NCBI GenBank assembly: GCA_948468495.1
Contig: CAOKJI010000009.1
Span: 1-14,783, forward strand
DNA from: an uncultured Dorea sp.
GTDB lineage: Bacteria; Bacillota_A; Clostridia; Lachnospirales; Lachnospiraceae
DNA length: 14,783 bases
Direction: 5' to 3'
The notes under the pieces are model-generated. The model worked only from the letters and a program-made list of their open reading frames with translations. It searched no databases and was not told the DNA's origin. The translations under genes were made by a program, and so were the position numbers. Below, piece by piece: positions 5,314 to 12,219 of the stretch. Positions within the stretch are counted from its first letter, which is position 1, and each line of letters starts with the position of its first letter.

Positions 5314-5907
5314 ATGTTTCTAAATAAAACGATACTCAAGAAGCTGATAAAGACTTCTTTCCGAAGAGAAGGACTTTTTGTCGGCAGGATTTACGGAGGG
5401 CTTGTTGTAGCAGGAGAAACATGGGTAACCTGGGCTGAGGATGGATATATCCCGAACTGGTTGAAAGCGGCTGTGATGGAACACGCGGGAGAACTGCCGA
5501 AGCAGGGGTATGCATTCAGAGCAACGAAAGATGAACCAGTCCAGTACGAAATTGCGGAGAATGCTTTTTATAATCTGCCGGAGATGTACCGTCGTTGTCG
5601 TGTTGTCTATACGGTTACGCCGGTTGTGTTTAATGACAGGTATAGCAGCATACGGCTCTTTCAGCAGGATTCTACAAAACATATACTGGCGTCCCAGGAG
5701 GTTTATTATGAAATGCTTGACCTGAGCGAGCTTGAAGGTGAAAATGCGCCGGGAAAACCGGTATCTTTAGATGAGGGAGGAAGTTTTTTAATATACAAAA
5801 ATGAACATTCCGCATATGCTTTTTCCCTGTTGGATGGGATGAAGGATACAGTACGAAAAATTGCGGAACAGATAGAACAAATTAATTTTAGTGAAGGGGT
5901 GTCTTAA
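5314..5907 (+). CDS. Hypothetical phage protein between Gp157 and the RecA-like ATPase (197 aa)
   Basis: ATG 5314 follows AGGAGGAAATAAGG and the previous stop by 2 bp; the stop codon abuts the GTG of the ATPase gene. The protein starts basic (MFLNKTILKKLIKTSFRREG), has a beta-rich middle (GLFVGRIYGGLVVAGETWVTW; RRCRVVYTVTPVVFNDRYSS) and a helical C-terminus (LLDGMKDTVRKIAEQIEQIN). I do not recognise it. The compact position inside the recombination block suggests a role with the ATPase and SSB-like protein. The alternating strand/helix pattern would be worth comparing with clamp- or annealing-protein folds, but nothing in the sequence proves this. Confidence 0.75.
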   Translation: MFLNKTILKKLIKTSFRREGLFVGRIYGGLVVAGETWVTWAEDGYIPNWLKAAVMEHAGELPKQGYAFRATKDEPVQYEIAENAFYNLPEMYRRCRVVYTVTPVVFNDRYSSIRLFQQDSTKHILASQEVYYEMLDLSELEGENAPGKPVSLDEGGSFLIYKNEHSAYAFSLLDGMKDTVRKIAEQIEQINFSEGVS

Positions 5908-6570
5908 GTGGGAATACCAGTATTGATTATGGGAAAATCCGGAAGTGGGAAAAGCCGCAGTATGAAAAGCTGCATAGGGAAAGACTTTGGGCTGATCCGG
6001 GTATTAGATAAGCCGCTTCCATTTCGGGGAAGAATAGCAGGTAACGCCAGTAATGATTATAACAAGATAAAAGAGGCCATCAGGAGTCCGAAGTGGCCGA
6101 AGTCAATCATAGTGGATGATGCAGGCTATCTGATTACCGGGCAGTTTATGGCTGGCCATAGTTCAAGCGGAAAAGGGAATGCGGTATATTCCATGTACAA
6201 TCAGATGGCAGATGATTTCTTCCATATGCTAACATGCATTATAGAAGATGCACCGGGAGACCGTATCGTCTATGTCATTATGCATGAAGATGTGAATGAT
6301 TTTGGAGATATTAAACCCAGAACGATTGGAAAGCTTCTGGATGAAAAGGTGTGCATTGAAGGTATGTGTACGGTTGTTTTACGTTCTGTACATACGGATG
6401 ATTATTATTTTGTTACACAGTCAAAAGACGGCGCGGTCAGCAAGGCGCCGGATGATATGTTTGAGTCGGTGGAAATACCAAATGACCTGCTTGCAGTGGA
6501 TAATACCATCAGGGAATATTACGGGATTCAGAATCCTAAAAATAAAGAAAGCGAGGAACAGGGAGAATGA
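5908..6570 (+). CDS. RecA-fold ATPase, Sak4/AAA_24-like (probable phage recombination protein)
   Basis: GTG start at 5908 directly after the previous TAA, with GAAGGGGTG about 8 nt upstream. The 220 residues carry Walker A GKSGSGKS (9-16) and Walker B KSIIVDDAG (Asp70-Asp71), followed by VYVIMHEDVND and a C-terminal KAPDDMFESVEIPNDL, the layout of phage AAA_24/Sak4-type proteins. Sak4 proteins are reduced RecA cores that bind and anneal single-stranded DNA with help from the phage SSB. The next gene encodes an SSB-like protein with a 4-bp ATGA overlap, which supports this reading. A general ATP-binding replication accessory is the alternative. No RecA-type L1/L2 loops can be called with certainty. 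Confidence 0.8.
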   Translation: MGIPVLIMGKSGSGKSRSMKSCIGKDFGLIRVLDKPLPFRGRIAGNASNDYNKIKEAIRSPKWPKSIIVDDAGYLITGQFMAGHSSSGKGNAVYSMYNQMADDFFHMLTCIIEDAPGDRIVYVIMHEDVNDFGDIKPRTIGKLLDEKVCIEGMCTVVLRSVHTDDYYFVTQSKDGAVSKAPDDMFESVEIPNDLLAVDNTIREYYGIQNPKNKESEEQGE

Positions 6571-7163
6571 TTACGAAGCCACAGGGATACGATGATGCGC
6601 CGGCATATACCGGTGAAACCGCGCAGCTTCCGGCGGGATGTTATGTGTGTGTGATATTGGGAGTGAAGCAGGAGGAAAACAGGGGGCATGACCGTTTTGT
6701 GATGCAGTTTGACATTGCCGAGGGAGAACAGAAGGATTTTTACCAGAAGCAGTATAGGATTGCAAAACAGACAGACCAGAACGCAAAATACAAGGGAGAA
6801 CACAGACAGAACATGGACGGGCAGGGCCTCCCATTTTTTAAGGGATTGATAACAAGTATAGAGAAATCAAATACGGGATTTATTTTTCCTTTTGGGAAGA
6901 CCGGGAATGAGAAAACGCTGGTTGGAAAGAAATTCGGCGCGGTCATGGGACGGGAAGAATTTCTGACCTCTGATGGTAAAAAACGGATGGCGACAAAAGT
7001 GATGCAGATTCGGAGTATTGAGGGCTTAAAGGATGCGAAAGTCCCGGAAGATAAACTGTTAGAAGAGAATACCCCGGCGCCGGCTCCGCAGTACGGACCG
7101 GCAGACAGCGACGGGTTTATGAATATCCCGGATGGTATTGATGAAGAACTGCCGTTTATGTAA
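6567..7163 (+). CDS. DUF669-like single-stranded-DNA-binding protein
   Basis: A 198-residue protein whose ATG overlaps the ATPase stop (ATGA, 6567-6570), preceded by ACAGGGAG. It starts ITKPQGYDDAPAYTGETAQL, then LPAGCYVCVILGVKQEENR, continues with a beta-rich OB-like core (RFVMQFDIAEGEQKDFYQKQ; FFKGLITSIEKSN; KKFGAVMGREEF), then a low-complexity linker (TPAPAPQYGPADSD) and an acidic tip GIDEELPFM. That organisation (core, disordered linker, acidic hydrophobic tip) is the hallmark of bacterial and phage SSBs, whose D-D-I-P-F-type tip recruits partners. It therefore probably coats single strands for the ATPase and helicases. The DUF669 label is from memory of the family pattern. Confidence 0.75.
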   Translation: MITKPQGYDDAPAYTGETAQLPAGCYVCVILGVKQEENRGHDRFVMQFDIAEGEQKDFYQKQYRIAKQTDQNAKYKGEHRQNMDGQGLPFFKGLITSIEKSNTGFIFPFGKTGNEKTLVGKKFGAVMGREEFLTSDGKKRMATKVMQIRSIEGLKDAKVPEDKLLEENTPAPAPQYGPADSDGFMNIPDGIDEELPFM

Positions 7164-7734
7164 AGAGGATTATGAGGAGGTAAAGCAGCGGCTGAGTATG
7201 AGGCAGGTTGCCGAATATTACGGATACAGGGTAAGCCGGAAGGGGACCTGCCTCTGTCCTTTTCATGCAGACAGGCATCCAAGCATGAAGATTTATGAAA
7301 ATGACAAAGGGTATTACTGTTTTACCTGCGGAAGCGGCGGGGATGTTGTGAAGTTTGTTGGCATGCTTTATGGCCTGCGGAACGAGGAGGCGTGTAGGAA
7401 ACTGATCAGTGATTTTTCCCTGCCGGTTGCAGCGGAAGACCTGTCGTACCGGGAGAAGCGTGAGCGAAGTAAAAAACACGACAAATATGTGGAGCTATTA
7501 AAATTTAAGCGGGAGGCGCAGGCGATCCTGAGGGAATACAGGATACTCTTGTGTGAGGCGGCGCAGGATTTTGCGTCTCCCCATTTTGAGGAAGCGATGC
7601 AGGAACTTTCTGTTGTGGAATACAGGATGGAATGTCTGACGGAATGCCCGGAAAAATATTATGCGGACAGGGGGGCGGTGAGAAAACTTGGAGAAATCGA
7701 AAAAAGAATTGCTGGATGGAATGATGGAGCTTAA
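7141..7734 (+). CDS. CHC2-type primase zinc-finger protein
   Basis: The protein carries a DnaG-like zinc-binding domain: CLCPFHADRHPSMKIYEND with C39 and H42, then GYYCFTCGSGGDVVKFV with C60 and C63 (numbered from ATG 7141), preceded by the typical helix YEEVKQRLSMRQVAEYYGYR. The rest (about 100-197) is helical and charged, with no TOPRIM catalytic motifs. It is thus a stand-alone primase zinc finger that should recognise template and work with a separate polymerase/helicase component. The start is uncertain: ATG 7132, ATG 7141 and ATG 7198 are in frame and none has a good ribosome binding site; 7198 would remove the conserved first helix. It overlaps the SSB-like gene by 23 bp, so coupling is likely. 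Confidence 0.85.
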   Translation: MKNCRLCKEDYEEVKQRLSMRQVAEYYGYRVSRKGTCLCPFHADRHPSMKIYENDKGYYCFTCGSGGDVVKFVGMLYGLRNEEACRKLISDFSLPVAAEDLSYREKRERSKKHDKYVELLKFKREAQAILREYRILLCEAAQDFASPHFEEAMQELSVVEYRMECLTECPEKYYADRGAVRKLGEIEKRIAGWNDGA

Positions 7735-9598
7735 CCCTGCAGAACCTTTTCCAGATGAAATTTTTTATAAAATATTTGAGATTGAGGATCATGTGGAGCG
7801 GACGCAGTTCATTGAGAATCTGAAGCTGAAAGCAAGGGTGATGAAGCGCGCCAGAGAGTTTGATAATATCCTGAGAGCATTCATCATAGATTACCAGCAG
7901 CGTATGCGTGAGACGGGCAATGTGACGCATTTTACAGGACAGGCGGTGGAACTGCAGTGCGGCTTGTGGGAGGCGTGCGATCTTGGAGTGTCTATACAGA
8001 AGTTTGATAACCGCGGTATGCCGATGCGGGTCCTGGCGTGTTCCCACCCCCTACTTCCGGTAGAAATTCTAAAGAACGTGGATACGAATGAGGAAAGGGT
8101 AAAGCTGGATTTTTATAAATACGGGCAATGGAACAGTATAACTGTAAACCGCGAAGTCTGTGCAGATAATAATTCTATCGTAAGAGTATTAAGCAAGATT
8201 GGCGTTGAGGTGACTTCGGATAATGCAAAGTATCTGGTGAGATATATCAGTGACTGTATTGGTATGAATCCTGCAAAACTGGAGCCAAAGAAGTCGATCA
8301 ACCGACTGGGATGGTCTGGAACTGATTTTATGCCTTATGCGAGGGATATCGTATATGACGGCGATAAGGAATATGATGCTGTCTTTCGCAACATTAAGCC
8401 TGGTGGGAGTTTTGACGTCTGGAAAGAACACTGTAGTATGCTGCGTAAAAATAAGATTGTCCGCATGGCATTTGCGGCGAGTTTTGGTAGCGCGTTAATA
8501 GAAATTTTACGCATCCTTCCCTTTGTATTCCATTTATGGAGCGGTGAATCAGGAACGGGAAAAACGGTTGCTGTCATGGCAGGAATGTCTGTCTGGGGGA
8601 ATCCGAAGATGGGCGGGCTTGTCAAGACAATGAATACCACAAAGGTTGGCATTATGCGAAGCGCCGCTTTTCTGTATTCAATTCCGTTTGCCGGGGATGA
8701 ACTGCAGACAATGAAAGATAAATGGACCACGAATTTTGACCAGATCATCTATCAGATTACAGAAGGAATTGACCGAGTGCGTGGACGTGCATCAGGAGGA
8801 GTTGAGGATACAAAAACCTGGCATAACAGTTTTTTGTTTACAGGGGAAGAACCGATCACAAAGTCGAATAGCCGGGGAGGTTCTAAAAATCGTGTCATTG
8901 AGATTGAGGTGGAGGAGAAACTGTTAGAGAATGGAAACCATACAGTAGCTGTGCTTACAGAGAATTATGGGCATGCAGGAAAGATATTGATTGAATACTT
9001 GCAGAATACAGAACATGACAGTCTGCGGGAGGAATATAAGTTGTATTTCGATACAATCTGTAAACTGGATACTACAGAGAAGCAGGCGATGGCAATGTCC
9101 TGCATTCTGGTGGCAGACAGAATACTTGTGGAGCAGATTTTTACAGATGAAGTACCGCTGTCTGCAGGTGATGTGAAAAAATATTTAAAGAGTGCAAGTG
9201 AAGTGGATGTTGCGGAACGGGCCTATCAGATGGTGCTTAACTGGATTGCAAAAAATCCAATTCGTTTCCAGAATCCGAACGGGCCGGATGCTGTAAATAA
9301 GGGGGAAGCCTGGGGAAGAATTGACGTGGATGAAGAACGGCCGGAGGCTTCTCCTGTAGCAGTCGTAAACAAGGATGTGTTATGCGAGTTTCTTGATAAA
9401 TGCGGAATGGATTATGCAGCGGTGAGTAAAAAATGGGCGTCGAAGAACAGGCTGATCCGAAATTCGCAGGGAAAATACGTACATAATACCAAGGTGTATG
9501 GAATTAAGGCGAATTATCTTAAGATTAATATGGAGCCGGGAACGGATGAAGATGGATTTATGGCACTGGATGAACAGATGGAGCTGCCATTTACTTAA
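7688..9598 (+). CDS. DUF927 replicative helicase
   Basis: A 636-residue protein, TTG start at 7688 behind GGGGGCGGTGAG and overlapping the zinc-finger gene by 47 bp; ATG 7721 is the fallback. The N-terminal ~140 residues are helical, then comes the DUF927 region (INRLGWSG at about 204; PYARDIVYDG) and the P-loop helicase: Walker A GESGTGKT (286-293), Walker B-like IPFAGDELQ, a later RGRASGG loop, FLFTGEEP, and KNRVIEIEV as the arginine-finger region. DUF927 proteins are SF3/AAA-related helicases of phages and plasmids, expected to unwind the phage origin with the preceding zinc-finger protein. The last residues, MALDEQMELPFT, mimic an SSB-like tip. It is followed directly by an array of GGTTAGAC sites, a plausible binding target. 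Confidence 0.92.
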   Translation: MEKSKKELLDGMMELNPAEPFPDEIFYKIFEIEDHVERTQFIENLKLKARVMKRAREFDNILRAFIIDYQQRMRETGNVTHFTGQAVELQCGLWEACDLGVSIQKFDNRGMPMRVLACSHPLLPVEILKNVDTNEERVKLDFYKYGQWNSITVNREVCADNNSIVRVLSKIGVEVTSDNAKYLVRYISDCIGMNPAKLEPKKSINRLGWSGTDFMPYARDIVYDGDKEYDAVFRNIKPGGSFDVWKEHCSMLRKNKIVRMAFAASFGSALIEILRILPFVFHLWSGESGTGKTVAVMAGMSVWGNPKMGGLVKTMNTTKVGIMRSAAFLYSIPFAGDELQTMKDKWTTNFDQIIYQITEGIDRVRGRASGGVEDTKTWHNSFLFTGEEPITKSNSRGGSKNRVIEIEVEEKLLENGNHTVAVLTENYGHAGKILIEYLQNTEHDSLREEYKLYFDTICKLDTTEKQAMAMSCILVADRILVEQIFTDEVPLSAGDVKKYLKSASEVDVAERAYQMVLNWIAKNPIRFQNPNGPDAVNKGEAWGRIDVDEERPEASPVAVVNKDVLCEFLDKCGMDYAAVSKKWASKNRLIRNSQGKYVHNTKVYGIKANYLKINMEPGTDEDGFMALDEQMELPFT

Positions 9599-9602
9599 AA
9601 AT

Positions 9603-9882
9603 GTCTAACCAAAATGCTAAGGTTAGACAATGGTTAGACATTTGCGATTCCTGAAAGCCTTGAAAAATGGGGATTTAAAGAATATGGTCTAACCGTCTAA
9701 CCAGTCTAACCTAAAAAAAACCGTCTATACGCGCGAGCAATGGCATATGCCAAATATACACGTAAAAAATGCGATTGTTCAGACGGTTTTTATGGCAGAC
9801 GGTTAGACCTAGCGTTTTTAATGGGTTTGAAGAGTGTGATTTTACAAAAACGGGGGAAGACATTTCCGGGAAACGGTTAGAC
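9603..9882. repeat. Iteron-like array: eight copies of GGTTAGAC in both orientations (candidate origin)
   Basis: The 307-bp gap 9599-9905 has no convincing gene but eight exact 8-mers. Forward GGTTAGAC occurs at 9621, 9632, 9801 and 9875; reverse GTCTAACC at 9603, 9687, 9695 and 9704 (first base each). Copies 9603/9621 form an inverted pair; 9687, 9695 and 9704 are a near-continuous triplet. I noticed the 8-mer nowhere else in the window. Placement directly behind the helicase gene fits iterons of a phage replication origin; operator sites for a regulator are the alternative. Confidence 0.7.
9716..9791. terminator. Long-stem structure inside the array: possible bidirectional terminator or origin stem-loop
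   Basis: AAAAACCGTCT (9716-9726) pairs perfectly with AGACGGTTTTT (9781-9791). Inside, GAGCAAT (9735-9741) pairs with ATTGTTC (9774-9780) with one G-U, stacking on the outer stem with an 8-nt bulge. The loop contains the palindrome TGGCATATGCCA (9741-9752). The stem ends in T-runs on both strands, as a bidirectional terminator would, but the large loop also suits an origin hairpin or structured RNA. Confidence 0.5.
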
Positions 9883-9905
9883 AGGGAGAAATATGAGGTG
9901 AAAAT

Positions 9906-10337
9906 ATGAGCAATAAGAGTACAGGAACAACGTTTGAGAAGGAATTTGCCGGGATGCTTTCAGATGGCGGCTTCTGGTCGCACTGTCTGGAAGATAATCA
10001 GAACGGACAGCCGTTTGATGTGATAGCAGCAAGAAACGGAGCAACATATGTATTTGACTGCAAGGACTGTATGGGGGAGGCTTTCCGGTTGAGTCGGATT
10101 GAGGAGAATCAACAAAATGCTATGTCTTTGTGGAGTTCTACAGGCAACCGGCAGGGACTGTTTGCAATCCGTATCCATGGAAAGATCATATTGGTGCCGC
10201 ACCGAATGCTGGTTATCCTGAAAGAGAATGGAACAAAGCAGGTAAAATACAGTGACCTTCTCCGATACGGCAGGACGTTTGAGCAGTGGATGGGGCATCA
10301 GGATAAACTGGATAAGAAGGTGACGCAATGCAGGTGA
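9906..10337 (+). CDS. PD-(D/E)XK nuclease, Holliday-junction-resolvase-like (RecU/Hjc type)
   Basis: A 143-residue protein starts at ATG 9906 with ATGAGGTG upstream. The N-terminus GTTFEKEFAGML supplies the early glutamate (E11 or E13). QPFDVIAAR gives D38 and VFDCKDC gives the D51-x-K53 pair, completing the PD-(D/E)XK active site; the following FRLSRIEENQQNAM matches the helix with conserved Q found in RecU/Hjc-like resolvases. These enzymes cut four-way junctions formed during phage recombination and replication. The stop overlaps the helicase start (10328), consistent with a repair/recombination pair. VRR-NUC-type activity is a possible alternative. Confidence 0.85.
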   Translation: MSNKSTGTTFEKEFAGMLSDGGFWSHCLEDNQNGQPFDVIAARNGATYVFDCKDCMGEAFRLSRIEENQQNAMSLWSSTGNRQGLFAIRIHGKIILVPHRMLVILKENGTKQVKYSDLLRYGRTFEQWMGHQDKLDKKVTQCR

Positions 10338-11716
10338 CTATCAGTAATGAGATTTATGTACAGAATCCGACGTGTGAGTTATTGCAGTGGGCCAGAGATG
10401 AATTAATCATTCCAAACCCTGAATATGACAGGAAAAGAAGAATGGGATTATGGACTGGCAGCACAGAAAAGGAGCTGTATCTGTTCTATGTGGATGGTAA
10501 TGTAATGGCGCTTCCATGTGGGACAGGAAAGCAGGTACGGAGATTTCTGACAGAAGATACGGAGATACGGAAGGATTTGGCAGATAACGGAAAAATAGAG
10601 TTTCCGGGCAGGGTTCCGCTGTACGAGTATCAGGAGCAGGCTGTAGATGCTATGAAAAAGGCAGGATGTGGAATCCTCCAGAGTCCCTGCGGTTCTGGCA
10701 AGACGCAGATGGGTATTGCCCTCGCAGCAAAACTACAGAGGAAAACACTCTGGATTACACATACAGCAGACTTGCTGAACCAGTCATATGACCGGGCGCG
10801 GCAATACTATTCGGAGAAAGTGCTTGGGAAAGTTACTGGCGGCAAAGTACTAATTGGCAGTTGTATGACATTTGCAACGGTGCAGACGCTTTCCAAGCTG
10901 GATCTGGAAAAGTATAAGTATACATGGGATGCTATTATCGTTGATGAATGCCACAGGGTTTCAGGAACTCCTTTCGGGATGAAGATGTTTTACCGGGTTA
11001 TGAGCAGGCTGGCTGCGAGGTATAAATATGGCCTTAGCGCTACGGTTTACAGATCGGACGGGCTGATACAAAGCACCTTTGCGCTGCTTGGAGATATTAA
11101 ATACCAGGTTCCGGATGAAGCAGTTGCAGAAAAGACGATGCAGGTAGAAATTTTAAGAATTGATACCGGGATTAAAGTAAACCGGACCTGTCTAGATACA
11201 GACGGTACGATGGTATACAGCAAGTTGATTGCATATCTGACAGGGAATATTGACCGGTGTATGCGGATTGTTAATGAGCTTATCAAAAATAAGGAGCATT
11301 ATAATCTGATTCTTTCTGACCGTCTGGAGCATTTGCGCCTGCTGCAAAGTATGCTGCCGGAGCAGCTGAAGGATGTGAGCGCCATGATTGATGGCAGGAT
11401 GACTTCTAAGAAAGCGAAAGCTGAACGGATACGGGCGGTTGAAGATATGAAGAATGGAAGAAAGCATTATTTGTTTGCTTCATTCAGCCTGGCAAAAGAA
11501 GGGCTGGATATTCCGAGGCTTGACCGATTATATCTTACAACACCGAAAAAAGATTATGCAGTGGTAACACAGAGCATAGGCCGGATTGCAAGGGTTTGCG
11601 AAGGGAAAGGAAAACCGGTCTGCTATGATTACGTAGATGACATTCAGTTTTGCGAGAATCAGTATAAGAGGCGGAAAACCAGTTACAGGAAAGCGGGGTG
11701 CAGGATTGTTGAATGA
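10328..11716 (+). CDS. SF2 DEAD/DEAH-box-type helicase
   Basis: A 462-residue helicase, ATG 10328 with AGAAGGTGACG upstream, overlapping the nuclease gene by 10 bp. Motifs in order: Q-like YEYQEQAVDAM (about 99-109), Walker A SPCGSGKT (119-126), LWITHTADLL (Ia), IIVDECHR with DECH at 206-209, GLSATVYRSDG (III, 235-245), ASFSLAKEGLDIPRLD (V) and TQSIGRIAR (VI, ending R422). The first 95 residues form an accessory domain. This is the SSL2/UvsW-like group common in phages, likely acting in branch migration, fork restart or recombination-dependent replication with the neighbouring resolvase. The closing cysteines (C427-460 region) have no assigned role. Confidence 0.92.
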   Translation: MQVTISNEIYVQNPTCELLQWARDELIIPNPEYDRKRRMGLWTGSTEKELYLFYVDGNVMALPCGTGKQVRRFLTEDTEIRKDLADNGKIEFPGRVPLYEYQEQAVDAMKKAGCGILQSPCGSGKTQMGIALAAKLQRKTLWITHTADLLNQSYDRARQYYSEKVLGKVTGGKVLIGSCMTFATVQTLSKLDLEKYKYTWDAIIVDECHRVSGTPFGMKMFYRVMSRLAARYKYGLSATVYRSDGLIQSTFALLGDIKYQVPDEAVAEKTMQVEILRIDTGIKVNRTCLDTDGTMVYSKLIAYLTGNIDRCMRIVNELIKNKEHYNLILSDRLEHLRLLQSMLPEQLKDVSAMIDGRMTSKKAKAERIRAVEDMKNGRKHYLFASFSLAKEGLDIPRLDRLYLTTPKKDYAVVTQSIGRIARVCEGKGKPVCYDYVDDIQFCENQYKRRKTSYRKAGCRIVE

Positions 11717-11948
11717 TAAGAGCGCGGCAAGCATTGAGCTTGAAGAAAGGGTGAAGCTTGTATATAACGACTGCTGGAAAATTTATAAAGAATACATCAT
11801 GAGTCATGATATGGGACAGTATAACAGGCGTATTGAAGAACTCATGACGAAATATAGCAGGGATAAGTTTTTATTAAGTATTCTGTGGGCATTTGTTCCA
11901 GTGGTTACTGCTCTTCATGCAGAGCATCTGAAAATAGAGAATCAATAA
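11709..11948 (+). CDS. Small hypothetical phage protein (79 aa)
   Basis: Best start is TTG 11709 (or 11706), overlapping the helicase stop by 8 bp, with AGCGGGGTG about 8 nt upstream; the in-frame extension to 11637 lies wholly inside the helicase. The sequence SIELEERVKLVYNDCWKIYK, then EYIMSHDMGQYNRRIEELMTKY and LLSILWAFVPVVTALHAEHLK, is all-helical and resembles small proteins that often follow replication helicases in clostridial phages. The hydrophobic segment LLSILWAFVPVVTAL (residues 56-70) is short for a membrane helix and may be a core helix instead. Confidence 0.6.
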   Translation: MNDKSAASIELEERVKLVYNDCWKIYKEYIMSHDMGQYNRRIEELMTKYSRDKFLLSILWAFVPVVTALHAEHLKIENQ

Positions 11949-11961
11949 GGAGGAATTGAAA

Positions 11962-12159
11962 ATGGGAAAATATGATTCGATGCCTCAAGAGCTAAAGGAC
12001 TATGCTAACAAAAGAATAAAAGAAAGTGGTATCGTGATGGTTCCGGGGCATTATCCAGTGTTTGAGAGCGAGGAGCATGTTGATGAATGGATTGAGATGA
12101 TACGAAGTATTCTTGATTCTTGTTATAAAAAGAATGGGGTTAGTTTAGGAAATACTTAA
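11962..12159 (+). CDS. Small hypothetical protein (65 aa)
   Basis: ATG 11962 sits 8 nt after AAGGAGG; a TTG at 11956 inside that spacing is not used. The protein GKYDSMPQELKDYANKRIKE followed by SGIVMVPGHYPVFESEEHVDEW and helix EMIRSILDSCYKKNG has no recognised domain. Composition here is a little more AT-rich than in the flanking helicase and reductase genes, so it may be a separately acquired small gene. It is 13 bp downstream of the previous stop and probably co-transcribed. Confidence 0.6.
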   Translation: MGKYDSMPQELKDYANKRIKESGIVMVPGHYPVFESEEHVDEWIEMIRSILDSCYKKNGVSLGNT

Positions 12160-12219
12160 GATTTGAGAAAGGAGCCAGGCCTCCGGCCGGGGCAACGCGT
12201 ACGCAGGCTTCTTTGAGAG

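Noticed and set aside
6740..7282. 180-codon reverse ORF across the SSB-like and zinc-finger genes
   Set aside because: Shadow of two genes with strong family motifs; no initiation signal on the minus strand.
7505..8047. 180-codon reverse ORF opposite the zinc-finger/DUF927 genes
   Set aside because: Antisense to well-supported coding sequence, proline/histidine-rich composition typical of a shadow frame.
9603..9882. CRISPR array
   Set aside because: Repeat unit is only 8 bp, in both orientations with irregular 0-90 bp spacing and no cas genes.
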